Source: Anadara kagoshimensis
Taxonomy: Eukaryota; Mollusca; Bivalvia; Arcoida; Arcidae
Length of the DNA: 64,000 nt
Reading direction: 5' to 3'
Assembly: GCA_021292105.1 (NCBI GenBank)
Contig: CM037869.1
Span: forward strand, 36,211,835 to 36,275,834
Position numbers and translations under genes: made by a program. Below the pieces are notes generated by a model. The model worked only from the letters and a program-made list of their open reading frames with translations. It did not search any database and was not told where the DNA came from. Shown piece after piece: positions 45,708-58,280 of the stretch; within the stretch, counting starts at the first letter, position 1, and each line of letters starts with the position of its first letter.

Positions 45708-45891
45708 TTAATAGTATACTTGCCCATTAGGATCCAGATTCATTATCTCTACACTACTTATATGAACAGAGTTGTCTGCACCTGACTTTTGTCCTTTTAC
45801 AAACTTGACTTTGACATTAGACACTTGTGTTAAGGCACGACTAGATGTTATAACATGTTTTTCCACACTTTTGCACTGAAAGTCTTCATTT
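45708..45891 (-). CDS. Lipase exon 7: PLAT domain end and stop
   Basis: Encodes HVITSSRALTQVSNVKVKFV and HISSVEIMNLDPNGQVYY then TAA. Phase requires the acceptor TTTATAGAG rather than TTTATAG two bases earlier. Most relatives end with a final cysteine after the Y-x-F segment; it is missing here. A DNA transposon lies 5 bp downstream. Confidence 0.75.
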
Positions 45892-48800
45892 CTCTATAAA
45901 TAAATTACATCTGTATTATTATTTTTTATTTATTTATTTATTTATTTATTTATTATTATTATCATCAAAAATTGTGGAATGCAGTAATGAGTTTTGAAGT
46001 CCCAGTCAAGTTTCTTTCACTTCTTTTGAAAACGGGTCAGTTCTGGGATAGTGGAGGAAACCAGAGTGCCGGATTGAAAACCACCGTCCTTCGGTAAGCG
46101 AACTGACAAACCTTCTCATGCAGGACCTGTCCACAGTGGGATTCGAACCTAGATGGTGAGGCACTGTGCTCCGTAAGCTAGCGCTTTAGACCACTTGTCC
46201 ATTGAAGCACATGCATATTAACAAATATGACGAAATACATGTTAAAACGCTAATCTTCACTAAGTAAAGTATGCTGTATTTTCTGAACGATAAAAGTAAT
46301 CCATCGATTTTCAATCCGCGAATTTAATAAATTTTAAAAAAGTTGCCAAAATTATTACATAAATATACATACACAGCTTCTGTATAGTGTAACACTAGCC
46401 TACACTGCTGTCTGTATTATTGGACGCTTATCGGCCTGTCTAAAATGTCCAAATGTTGTAAATATCGTCCTTTGAAGATCGGAGCTTTTATAAATGTTTT
46501 ATGGTCTGTTTTGTACTAGCACACACTCGGGACGGCTTTATGGTGCTAGCTCACAGAGTCAGTACGCCACAGAAAAACGTACCACTCACCAGTCACATAA
46601 TACTCAGTGGCGGATTTAGGGGAGGGTTGCGGGGGTTGCACCCCCCCCCCTTTGAAAAATTTAAAGAGAGTGAGATATTGACAGATTAAAATTATTTTCT
46701 TGGCCCCCATCGGCCCTAGACTCATCGTCTCTGGAAGCTCGCGCCTTCGGCGCTCGCATCTAGCATTGATATAATTCTCATCCCCTTTAAAAAAAAATCC
46801 TGTATAGTTCTCAACCCCCCCCCCCCCCCTTTTCAAAAAATCCTGGATAGTTCTCAACACACACCCCCCCCCCCCCCCCCTTGCTTTCAAAAAATCCTGG
46901 ATCCGCCCCTGATACTTGCACCAGGTGAACCAGCCGAAACTGTCCTCTCAATACCAAGCGCCACGCGAGGAGGCAGTATTTCATATTTTAACATCTTATG
47001 TATGACCTGGCTGGTGTTTGAACTGAAGACGTTTCGCACCCGAGGCGGTTATCTAGCATTAAGATGAAGTTTAAAGAACAAAATGACAAATAACTTCTAA
47101 CTGACAATAAGAATATAATCGTAATACCTGTTGAAACTAATTTCTTCGCTTGACATGTTGCTTCCACCGAGAGTTAGTAAAAACTTCCCAAAGGTGTCAT
47201 TCATGGTAAATGACATGTGTACTTGGACAAAATACTGATCACCTAGGAAACGAATTTGAATACGTTTTAACATGCAAACACTACAATAATCACTAGAACA
47301 ATATGCAATGTTCTATAAGGGGCTGTTGATCCTTTATCTTGCCAAATGGTCCCATTGTTACGACCTTAGAGGGTCATATAGAGGATTATTATTTTTTCAT
47401 TTATTTATTTTTTGAAAATGGCACCTCTGAAAAATCCTAGAATAAACACAACTATGTACATGTTTGTTCAACTTTGTTTTTTATTTTAGTTTTCGGTCAC
47501 AAGCCATCCATATAATGACCATTCGGCTGTCAAACTTCGACTCCTTACCGCTATATTAAACTTTCAACAGGCTTGTAAGTTTTTTACTTGAGTTCGGATC
47601 GTATGGAAATAGGACCACCAAGAAATCTACTGATACTTTTTTCGCGTAAACTCGCGTAATATGACTCGAAAACCATCTTTTCAACATCTTCAAAATAATT
47701 TGGGTTTCATAATTTGGTCCAAGCACTACTGATGAGGAATTGTATTCCGAAACGGCCGTCTAGTGCTGTAAAATTAAAACCGGTGTAATATGTAATTTAC
47801 TACGAAAAATAAAAATGTAAACCTAGATATGTAAACACAAAATCGACGAAGTGCCTGTGTTCAAATAACTACCAGTAATACCGATTTATAAATACGAAAA
47901 TTTCCGTTTTGTAATAGCTCTACTTAAGAGTTACACTTTCATGTATCGAGCACATTTACTTACTGCACTTTAAAATAATATGAAATATATTTCCTGTAAC
48001 GTCAAGTACCGGGGAATTTATATGTTACTACTAACATATATTTTCTCTCGTGCAGTGGTGCATGATATAAATTTTAAAAACAATCAGTGGTACTTTTTTC
48101 AAGGACACGAGTTTAAAATGTGGTGGTATTTGTTAAAAAAATTGAAAAATTAAAAAATAAAATGGCGATACTTTTGTCAATGACACTATTTTGGAGTTGC
48201 GGATCGTTTACAAGTAGGATACGCACAGGGTTTTAAAAATTGTTCGAACTGATGTTTTATGCCAGGGTTGGTTTTGGAACACAACCGCTTAATGTCAAAA
48301 ACACACTGCAGTGAAATATAAGTTAACGTCGAAGGATAACATCTTGTTTTTATGCAAAGAATTATTTATGGGACAAAACGATAAACAAGTCCTTCACAAC
48401 ATTATTATTACAGTCAAGCCTGTCTATAAAGGTCACTCAAATGAACCTTGGGTTCTTGTGGTCAGATGTCTCTTATATACAAGTTCAAATTGCGTGAATA
48501 AAGATCAAATATGATACCATTTTAATTACCTCTAAAAGCAGGTGGAGCTTGAGGTGGTCTTTAAGACAGGTTTGACTGTAAATTAATAAAACAAACTTAC
48601 CGCAAAATGGTGACGTGGAAGACGTTGATAAATAATAAGACCCACGCTGGCTGGATCTTTTTACGTCATAACCCATATTTGGACATAAGCCACCGTGACA
48701 GTCATTGCAATGTCCAGAATCAAAATCCGAAAAGGAACTACAAAAATGTCCGTAAAATTTACATGGTGAATTGATCGATTCTGTGAAGTATTCATACGCC

Positions 48801-51800
48801 CGAAAATGGTTACACCAGAGAGGACTATTTATAATATCTGAAACACGAAAAAAACCCTTGGTTAGTGGTGATGTTTGTAATTGTGTATGTAATGCGAATC
48901 CTTTTCAATACTTGTAGATAAGCGTTGTTGCTGAGTGGTCTAAAACGGTGGCTCGTGGATCACATCGCGTCTTATCACCTAGGTTCAAATCCCACTGGGA
49001 GAGGTCCTAGTGTCCGGCTGGCTAAAGGTCGATTGTTTTCTCTGGGTACGGCCGAGGTCCTCCACCCCCACCCAATAACCACCTCAATATACATGTAAAT
49101 GAAAGAATATTGAATAAGACGTTAAAACTATAACTTCACCTTGCTCCACTCTTAAAGTTACAAAAGCTGATGGCAATCGTCGAGGAAACCCCAACGCTGA
49201 CATTTACTCCGTAAACTTCACCCGTGGGTTTCCGGCGATATCGTAAAATGAAATGTTTAAACTGCTTTTATGCCACTGCATTCAGATGAAAAAATTCAAC
49301 TTACTTGCTAAACCCCCGTGTAACAATGCATTTATAGAACTTGGAGTGGGTTCTTCACATCCGGGCTGGTGTTCTCCGCCATTCGCATAGAAGTCTACAT
49401 GTCCAAGAGCTGTTTTCAATCCGTAACCTGTGTTAATATACATAACATTAGTTTGGTAACATACACATGTCGTATTTTCTACATTATAGGATGTTGTCCA
49501 TCTGATCTCGGGGGACATGAAAAGTATTTAACTGGTAACGTACTAGGAAACCCATTAAATTCGTAAAAAACACTTCCACAAACCCTTTAAGATCGGTATA
49601 AACGCATACTTGAAATATTGGTGTACACGCTTACCCTCAATCACAAACAACTTGCTATTTATATATTCAAAGAACTAACATACTAATCCATGTCCGAATC
49701 ACAATCCAGAAGCAAAGTAAAAAGTTTTGAACTGACAAGTCAGGTTAGACACGTGAACTTCCACCACGGAAGTGAGGCCGGGTGCTCCGGAATGTTAAGC
49801 GCCTCCTGTTTAGCTAGGATAAAATCGGTATAAAACAATTGCCCCCACAAGATTGGTATATAAACACCCATAATCCTTTTTAAACAAACATAAACACTTA
49901 TTCACGAATCATCAAACACTTGCCTACAAGATCGGCATTAAAATTTATCCACGAATCCTTGACATCGCAACAAACACTTACTTGCAAACTCTTTTATTAG
50001 ATATAAATACCTACATACCTACTAAACCTTTAAAATTGATATAAACGCTTATTCACAAAACCAACCGTCATAGATAAAGGTGTAAACACTTACCAACAAA
50101 CACCTTAAAATTGACATAACACATCCTCAACAACGGTATAAACACTTGAAACTGACATATACAGTTACCTACAAATGCTGCTATTAAAACGGTATTTAAC
50201 TCCCGCAAACCCCCTGTAATCGGTATAAGAATGTTATAACACTTGGAAATAGACATAAACACTTTCCCACAAACACCATAAAAACGGTATAAACACCCGA
50301 AAACCCCCTTAAATCGGTATAAACGCATTACTCTTGAAATTGACATTGACAGTTACCTACAATCGTTATAAAACGGCATTAACACCCGCAAATCCCCTGA
50401 AATCGGTATTAACACTTACCCGAAAGATGGGTATAAACGCTTACTCTAGAAATGGATATAAACACTTACCTACAAACGATAAAATGATATTAACATCCGC
50501 AAACCTTTGAAATCGGTTTAAACGCTTACCCGCAAATCCTTTGAAATCAGAACCATCAGTATGAATAATGTCGACAAAATCAGCATCACTGGAATCAAGT
50601 CTGGTGTCCGGAAGAAAAACGTGAAATGTGGTTCTGCAGGATCTAGTCCTAAATGGTTAGAATGAATAACCCGTATCAGATTCAAATATAAAACAGTTGA
50701 TTAATATGGAATGACAAAGAGCAGCCAAATAAAAAATATCACGGGTTAGATTCAACGTAAATCAATTGATTAACACGAAACACAAAACAAGCAAAGTAAG
50801 ACAAACAGATCCAAGCTCCGAACAGTGGCCAACGTTCGTTGCGACATACGAAGCTAGGAGGTGGGCGCTGTTTCGGAGCTTGTAACACATACATAGTTAG
50901 AATACCGGCGATGTGGACACTGGAAATAGTGTCAGAATTTATCTAGTGGTGTGGCTCATGTAATGATGCAGGTCAAACAGGTCAGCTAATATTCTATGTC
51001 CTTACTTATTTATTAAGGACACACGGTACACTTGGGTTAATTACAGAACCGACCTGTCGAAAGTTTAACACTAAGCCAACGAATCAGTGCCGAATAGACA
51101 GCTCATCTCGACCTATATCTCGACAGATTTTCAACAGCTGCTATCTGTTTTCTGGTAGCTTTGTTTACCACAAAATGCGGCAACTCGGCAGTCGAGCTTT
51201 GACTCATTTTCGTCAAAGTGAAAATTTTAAACTTTCGACAAGTCTGTACTACTAAGTCAATATCACCGCGAAACTAAGTTTAAAGGGTATATAGAAATCG
51301 CCGTCCGTTTGATTGTTCTATGTCCGCTACATGTCTATGGATGGATTTTGATCAAACTTGGAACATATGTAAACCAACAGGAGATTATGTTTGGCATAGG
51401 TCAAGGGTCAAGGTCGCATGTCAAATCTTAGAAATTGCAGCTCAATGTTGGGAATTGAGAAGGGTTATATGTCGCTCAAGAAACTGCTCAAGTTCTTACA
51501 GAATCAGTCTCTGAAATGGTAGAGAAAACTAGATCATGTTTCATTAACAAATGCCGTGAGCTACTTTTCAATTTTTATGAAATTTATTATTTACAAATAA
51601 TAGAAATATAACTAAATGCATATTATATACTGGTATTTAAAACTTCATCCCGATGCTTAATATATGTAATAATAATAATAATAATAATGATAACTTTATT
51701 ACTTATAAAAATCCAAAAGTACAAACGGCAGATAATATCGGTCAACTGTGTGATGTTATATAAATATTTTTTTTAGTTTTTACAGAGTAGCCGTGTGGCG

Positions 51801-54800
51801 GTAACAAAACCCGCCAAAACGTGTGCCAGTTTCCGTAACAGATAAGAATCTGAAAACATAACGTCTGGTCACGCCCATCAAACACATTTAGTGATGGTTC
51901 AATCATTAAATTCTATTTTTAACTGATAAGTTTATTAAGTAAGACATTTTTCTTAAAATTATTTTCCAGATGTAATTTATGCCTCTTTATATTTTTTCGT
52001 TAAAACACACAACATTTTGAACAAATGGATCTTCGCAAGTAAGGAGAGATCCGGTCTAACGTGCAGATTGGAGCTAGAACTGAATGGAATAATAAAGTTT
52101 TCGTCCAAGTCGGTATTCTTTCAGTTATCAAAGTGGCTAATTCTACAATGAAAAAGGTGGCAAATTTTCTCAAACATCCATCAGAGTGGGTTTAGAAACT
52201 AGGTGCTGGATAAGAGGTGTCCGGAACCGTAAGCCAGTGCTTTAGACCACTTGACCACCGCGGTCCAAGAACATAATGAAAATATACTATTACATTTAAA
52301 TTGCATATGAACTACTGCGGTAGCTCAGTTGGTAGAGTGTTCGCTCCGTAAGTGGGAGGTCGCGAGTTCAAACTCCGACCGAGTCTAACCCAAGACTTGA
52401 AAGTCTGTAGTGACTGTTCTTTCGCCCAGCATTCGGCATTACGGAATGAAAGCCATGGTTCTTTCGGATTGGAACTTAAAATAAACGATGTCTTGTGTTA
52501 CTGGAGGCTTGGCACGATAAAAAACCCTGCTGTATAATGCCATCAGCGCAACGCATAAGCAAAGTTTCTTCATCTTCGTCTTTAGCTGACGACGTCTCAA
52601 AATAAGTGGAATATTTTTACTTGGACGTTAAACACCATTACTCAACTCAACTCAACTCAAATTGCATATAGGACAGTATCGCTCCGGGATGAAATTAATC
52701 AAAACAAAATTAAGACTGCATAACTAAGTACTAAAATCATGCACATTACAAATATTTTTTAAAATGATAAAATGGGCAAACGGGGACTCATTATGCTCCA
52801 ATATAACATTATTACTGTAGAGTTGGATAAAAGACATATTCATTGATTCTGAAATGCATTCAATTAGATAAAAACATCAAATTATATTTGATGAGTAATT
52901 TTTATCAATTCGACACCATATGGCATTTCCCAATATTCATAATATTGCATGAAACACAGAAAACCTGATGAAAGATGGGCGTGTATACGTTAATCTGCAC
53001 TCGTTATGTCTTGGTTTCGGTCGTTTTGAATTGGCTATAGAAATATTTCTGACTAAATCAAAAACACTATAAACTTAAACATGTATACTTAATTTAAAAT
53101 TTAGAAATGATTTATTAAGATGCAGATCAGATGAGACAGTTGACCATTTAATTGCCTTCTGTAACCATTTGTATAGTCTTGCCATTAATGTAAATGTCAT
53201 GAGTTTCTATTCCTATCTATAGTCTGGTAGAGGATTTTGAAAAAAGCGCTTATTTTTCGATGTAGGGAGGACAACGTGTTCAAAGGTGACAAGTTATGTC
53301 ATAACCTTCTTTGAACTTTACTTTGGAAGAATCGGCTTGTTGCCAAGCAAAATTTCACCCAGGGGCCATTGTGGGGGCAGCTAAAGGTCAATGGGTGCAA
53401 AGTTCAAGTGAAAATGCCCATATTGACCTATACACAAATTCAAGGTGGCTTACAGAAGTTTTTCTTTATACATTTTGTCTTCTAAATATGTAAGTGGTAT
53501 CTTCAAATTAATAGAAAGTCATATCCAACTAATTCAGTCACATATTTTCAAAGTTTTCCATGAAAAATAAGATTAGACGCTTGCACAAATTTGACCTTTA
53601 CAAATATGATTAATTGTGGCAAATAAATACTAGTATAAACACATTTGTACATTTGAAATTGTTTAACAAAACTTTAGACTTCTGTTAAAATAATTTTACT
53701 GAATCATATTGCCCGTATTTATATAAGTATCCACTTTAAAAAAAAAGAAATCAAAGTACTGGTGGTACTGAAAGATTTGATTAGCTATAATGACTGTATC
53801 TGTATAATAGTATCAAGTGTGTTCTCTTTTTCTGGTGGAAATATTAGTGAACTGTTGAAACACGAACTATTCCCAGTGTCGCTTTCTATACCTGATACAT
53901 CAGGACTCTTGTTATCTGCAGCCGACGAGTCGGATCTTCAAAATATCCCCGAGGAAGAAGTTTCCATGGAGACATTACTACCAAAATAATTAATCGTCAA
54001 GCTCTAGTTGTAGCACTGGGAAAACGGAAAAGCATCAATACATTCGGCGAGTTAGGAAACGCACAAACTGTTTTTATCCACGCGAAAGATAAATGTATTA
54101 AAATTATGATAGATATGACAATTAATCCATAAAAGGTGAAACCATCTAGAGATAAAAGAGGATCAGGTACCCGTTCTTTTAGAAGAATTATTGATAATTA
54201 AAATGTCCCTCTGCCATCAAATTGGTTAAGATTTTATAAGTCACCAAGAAAACAAATAGGATCTCGTAGGAATCCAAGACACTTCTTAGCTTTGTTGAGG
54301 GTATTAGGGGGTCTAACACACAGCATGTTTAATTCATACAGAGGAATGAGTGTAACCGTTTTCAAAGCTTAACACAAGCAAGGAAGCCGATACTAGAATT
54401 GTTCCCCATGGTGTTGATGCTTACATGCAAGGCTATAAAAGAACAGTTGTTGTCTGTCGTGATACTGATGACCTTATTCTTCTGTTGCATTTAAATGAGG
54501 AAGTATGATTCCAGACCGGGACATCTAAAGTTCGTCCCTGTTCATAGCATAAAATTATCACCTCTGGAGAGGAATAAGCTCCCAGTATTCCATGCAATTA
54601 CAGACTGTAAGACTGTCAATTAACTTTCTGGACATTCTAAATACAGCATTCCGTACTTTCAGGGAAATCTCAGGTCTTCTTCCCACTCTTGCAAGAGGGA
54701 TTTTTTTCTGAACTTGTGAGTGCAGATGCCTTTATTGAATGTATCTAGCGAGGATTTCTCATCTACGATGTAAACTGTTTCTCTCAGGGGAAAAGTACAA

Positions 54801-57800
54801 TTGAAAATTTGCTTCGAACATCATATGCAACCGACCTACATATTCAACGTGCATACTATTAAACTGCTGTTTGGCTGCATTTAGTTATACCTGGTATTTG
54901 TTCCAGATCTCTCGTCAGCTATAGGACACGGATGGTGCTAGTCTCACTAACTTGCGTACTGTATGCCTTTCACTCCCAGTGGATGTTGGTCCATCGACAA
55001 AATCCCTCAAACTGGCTCTGTTCTGCGCAATTTTACCCCCTCTGTTTCAATTCGAGAACCTTGTCTCAAGGTGTCTTTTATTCTTGTGTTCCATTTCAAA
55101 GTTTTGTGATGTTGTTGGCAGGTGTCTTGATGGTGTGACATATCCATTCCCAATGTCGCTTTTGTGTTAATGTTTCAAAACGGCCTTGTTTTGTGATCCA
55201 CCATAAACTTTTTGTTACTAATTTTGTCTTGTCATCTGGCAACAGGACCACGAACAATACTAGTTTTTATACTTAAAACTTATTATTATTTTGTTTTTTG
55301 CTTAAATCTTACTTTGAACTTTTGAAAGACAATTACAGGTCAAAGGATCATGATTAAAACTTAACTACAATTACAGGTCAAAGGATCATGATTAAAACTT
55401 AACTACAATTACAGGTCAAAGGATCATGATTAAAATTTAACTTTTTGGACTTAAGTTAAGTATTTTCCTGATGTTCACGATTATTCTCAGACAGTTAAGT
55501 TAGTGCTAGTCTGAATGTGACTTCAAAACAGTTTTAATGAGAAAATTGATTGATTGCATGGGGTTTTACGGGCTTTTACGTATTTCAGTCATATCAAGAC
55601 GTCACCAGCTATAGGTGAAGTGGTAGCAAATTTTGACCTTTGCAGTGAACTTGGGGAAATGTGCAGGAAAAGTTCCTTAACATGTTACACCATCCTTGGC
55701 ATGGGGCATCGGAATTTAAGATCTCTCTCAAAGGATCTCGTGACTTTCGTTACTAAATATCGAGTGTTTGGCAAAAGAACAGTCACTACCTTATTTCAAG
55801 TCTTGGTCAGACCCAACTAAGGTTCGAACCCAGGACTCACCACATACGGGGAGTGAGCGCTATACCAATTGAGCTACACTAGGGGTTTTTAATGAGAAAA
55901 TAACCTTTACCAAAATCATGTCATGCATTGCTGAAATGTAAATATAAATCATGTTGCATTACAAGATGTACATGTAGGGCATACAATTTAAAGTGGGTGG
56001 CTGTATGCACTTGCAATGGGACCGTTGATTGGTTGAACCCTTTGAATGAAATTGCCACAGATAGTGATATTGATGAATGAAAAGAAATCGTTAGATGTAT
56101 TCCAGAGATTCTCGTGACTATGTCTTGTCGATTACAGTACTTGCAGTACTTTGATTTTAAACTTTTAGTAAATTTCAAATTATTAGCTGGGTTTAAACAA
56201 TATATTTATTTTAATCACAGTCATGTATGTACAAAAAAATTATATTTTAGCATTTTGATTCATGCTTTGATGTTAAATGTATACTTTTATTTCATTCTAT
56301 CTTGAAGCTTGTGTCAGAATTTTGAAAAATAACATTAAAATATTTAAATTTTAGCCTAAACCGTCTCAATTAGCTTTCTAGTCAATGTTAAAATACATGA
56401 AATGCTATGATTGCATGAGAACAGATTTATTTGATTTATTTAAATCTCAGAAAGTATATATTTGGACAGCTATAAACTTATTTAAGTTTAATTTTTGGGG
56501 AAAAAAACACTATCTGACCTTTGACCTTTTACCTACTAAACCAAGGGTCGATCAGCTTGGCAACAGGTTGATTCTTGATCCCTAACCTATGATCATATAA
56601 GACAGCTATGTTGCCAGCTTTGAACACTCATGTCCCCCTATTGTAAAATTTCACTTTTGTTTCCACCAGACTACTAGACATGTGAGCAATATACAAGAAA
56701 TTACTTAAAGTTCTAAACTTCAACTTAAAGGTGAATAACCGAATGGGCGAAAACGCAGAGGCAAAGTAACTGAGATTTGAAGGATGTTAACCAGATTTGG
56801 TTGACCAGACCAGACTACTAGTAGCTACATTTAGGGTTATAAGACTTTTTACAACTTTATTTGCTCTATATTTCCATGTTAAATTACATTTGTGTTTTGT
56901 TTGTCACTGGCGTATAAAATCACTGCGGTAGCTCAGTTGGTAGGATGCTTGCTCCGTAAGTGGGAGGTCGTGGGTTCAAATCCCCATCGGGTCTGACCCA
57001 AGACTTGAAAGCGGGTGGTAATTGTTCTTGCGCCAAGCACTTGGCATTACGAAATGAAAGTTGCGGTTCTTTTGGGCGGGAAATTAACCACTTGGCCACA
57101 GAGGGCGTTAACCAGTAAAAATGTCAGACTGGCACAATGGACATTAACCACTTGGTCACAGAGAGCGTTAACCAGTAAAAATATCAGACGTACAATGTTC
57201 ATTAACCACTTGGCCATAAAAAAGGTCGTTAACCAGTAAAATTATAAGACGTACAATGTTCATTAACCACTTGGCAAGAAAGGTCGTTATCCAGTAAAAT
57301 TATAAGACGTACAATGTTCATTAACCACTTGACCACAGGGCGTTAACCAGTTAAAATATCAGACTGGCACAATGTGCATTAACCACTTGATCACAGAGAG
57401 CGTTAACCAGTAGAAATATCAGACTGGCACAATACGCATTAACCACTTGGCCACAAAGGGCGTTAACCAGTTAAAATATCAAACTGGCACAATGTGCATT
57501 AACCACTTGATCACAGAGGGTGTTAACCAGTAGAAATATCAGACTGGCACAATATGCATTAACCACTTGGCCACAAAGGGCGTTAACCAGTTAAAATATC
57601 AGACTGGCACAATGTGCATTAACCACTTGGCCACAGAGGTCGTTAACCAGTAAAAATATCAGACTGGCACAATGCACATTAACCACTTGGCCACAGAGGG
57701 CGTTAACCAGTAAAATGACAGACTGGCGCAATGTGCATTAACCGCTTGGCCACAGAGGTCGTTAACCAGTAAAATGACAGACTGGCACAATGTGCATTAA

Positions 57801-58237
57801 CCACTTGGCCACAAAGGGCGTTAACCAGTAAAAAATATCAGACTGGCACAATGTGCATTAACCACTTGGCCACAGAGGGCGTTAACCAGTAGAAATATCA
57901 GACTGGCACAGTGTGCATTAACCACTTGGCCACAAAGGGCGTTAACCAGTAAAATTATCAGACTGGCACAATGTACGTTATTCACCACTACTATCTTTAA
58001 TATCCAAAGGCTTTCTTTACAAGTTTATCTGCCTTATCGTGTAAACCTCTCATATTGTTGTTCCTTATCGGCATAATTTGACAGTATATATATTTATGTT
58101 TATCACGGTTTCCTTGGTAAATATGATGTTATAGTTCAACAAGTCTAACCTGACCAGTTTGACCTGTTATTGTTAATTGTAATGGCTCTTTCTCATTTTA
58201 TGATTAGGGGATGCAGATTATTATTGATGTGTTAAAT

Positions 58238-58280
<43 letters not shown>

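Noticed and set aside
52316..52388. tRNA gene
   Set aside because: Although A- and B-box-like sequences are present, the stems do not close properly, a long non-tRNA body follows, and target duplications flank the whole; it is a SINE head. The same holds at 5588, 56923 and 60404.
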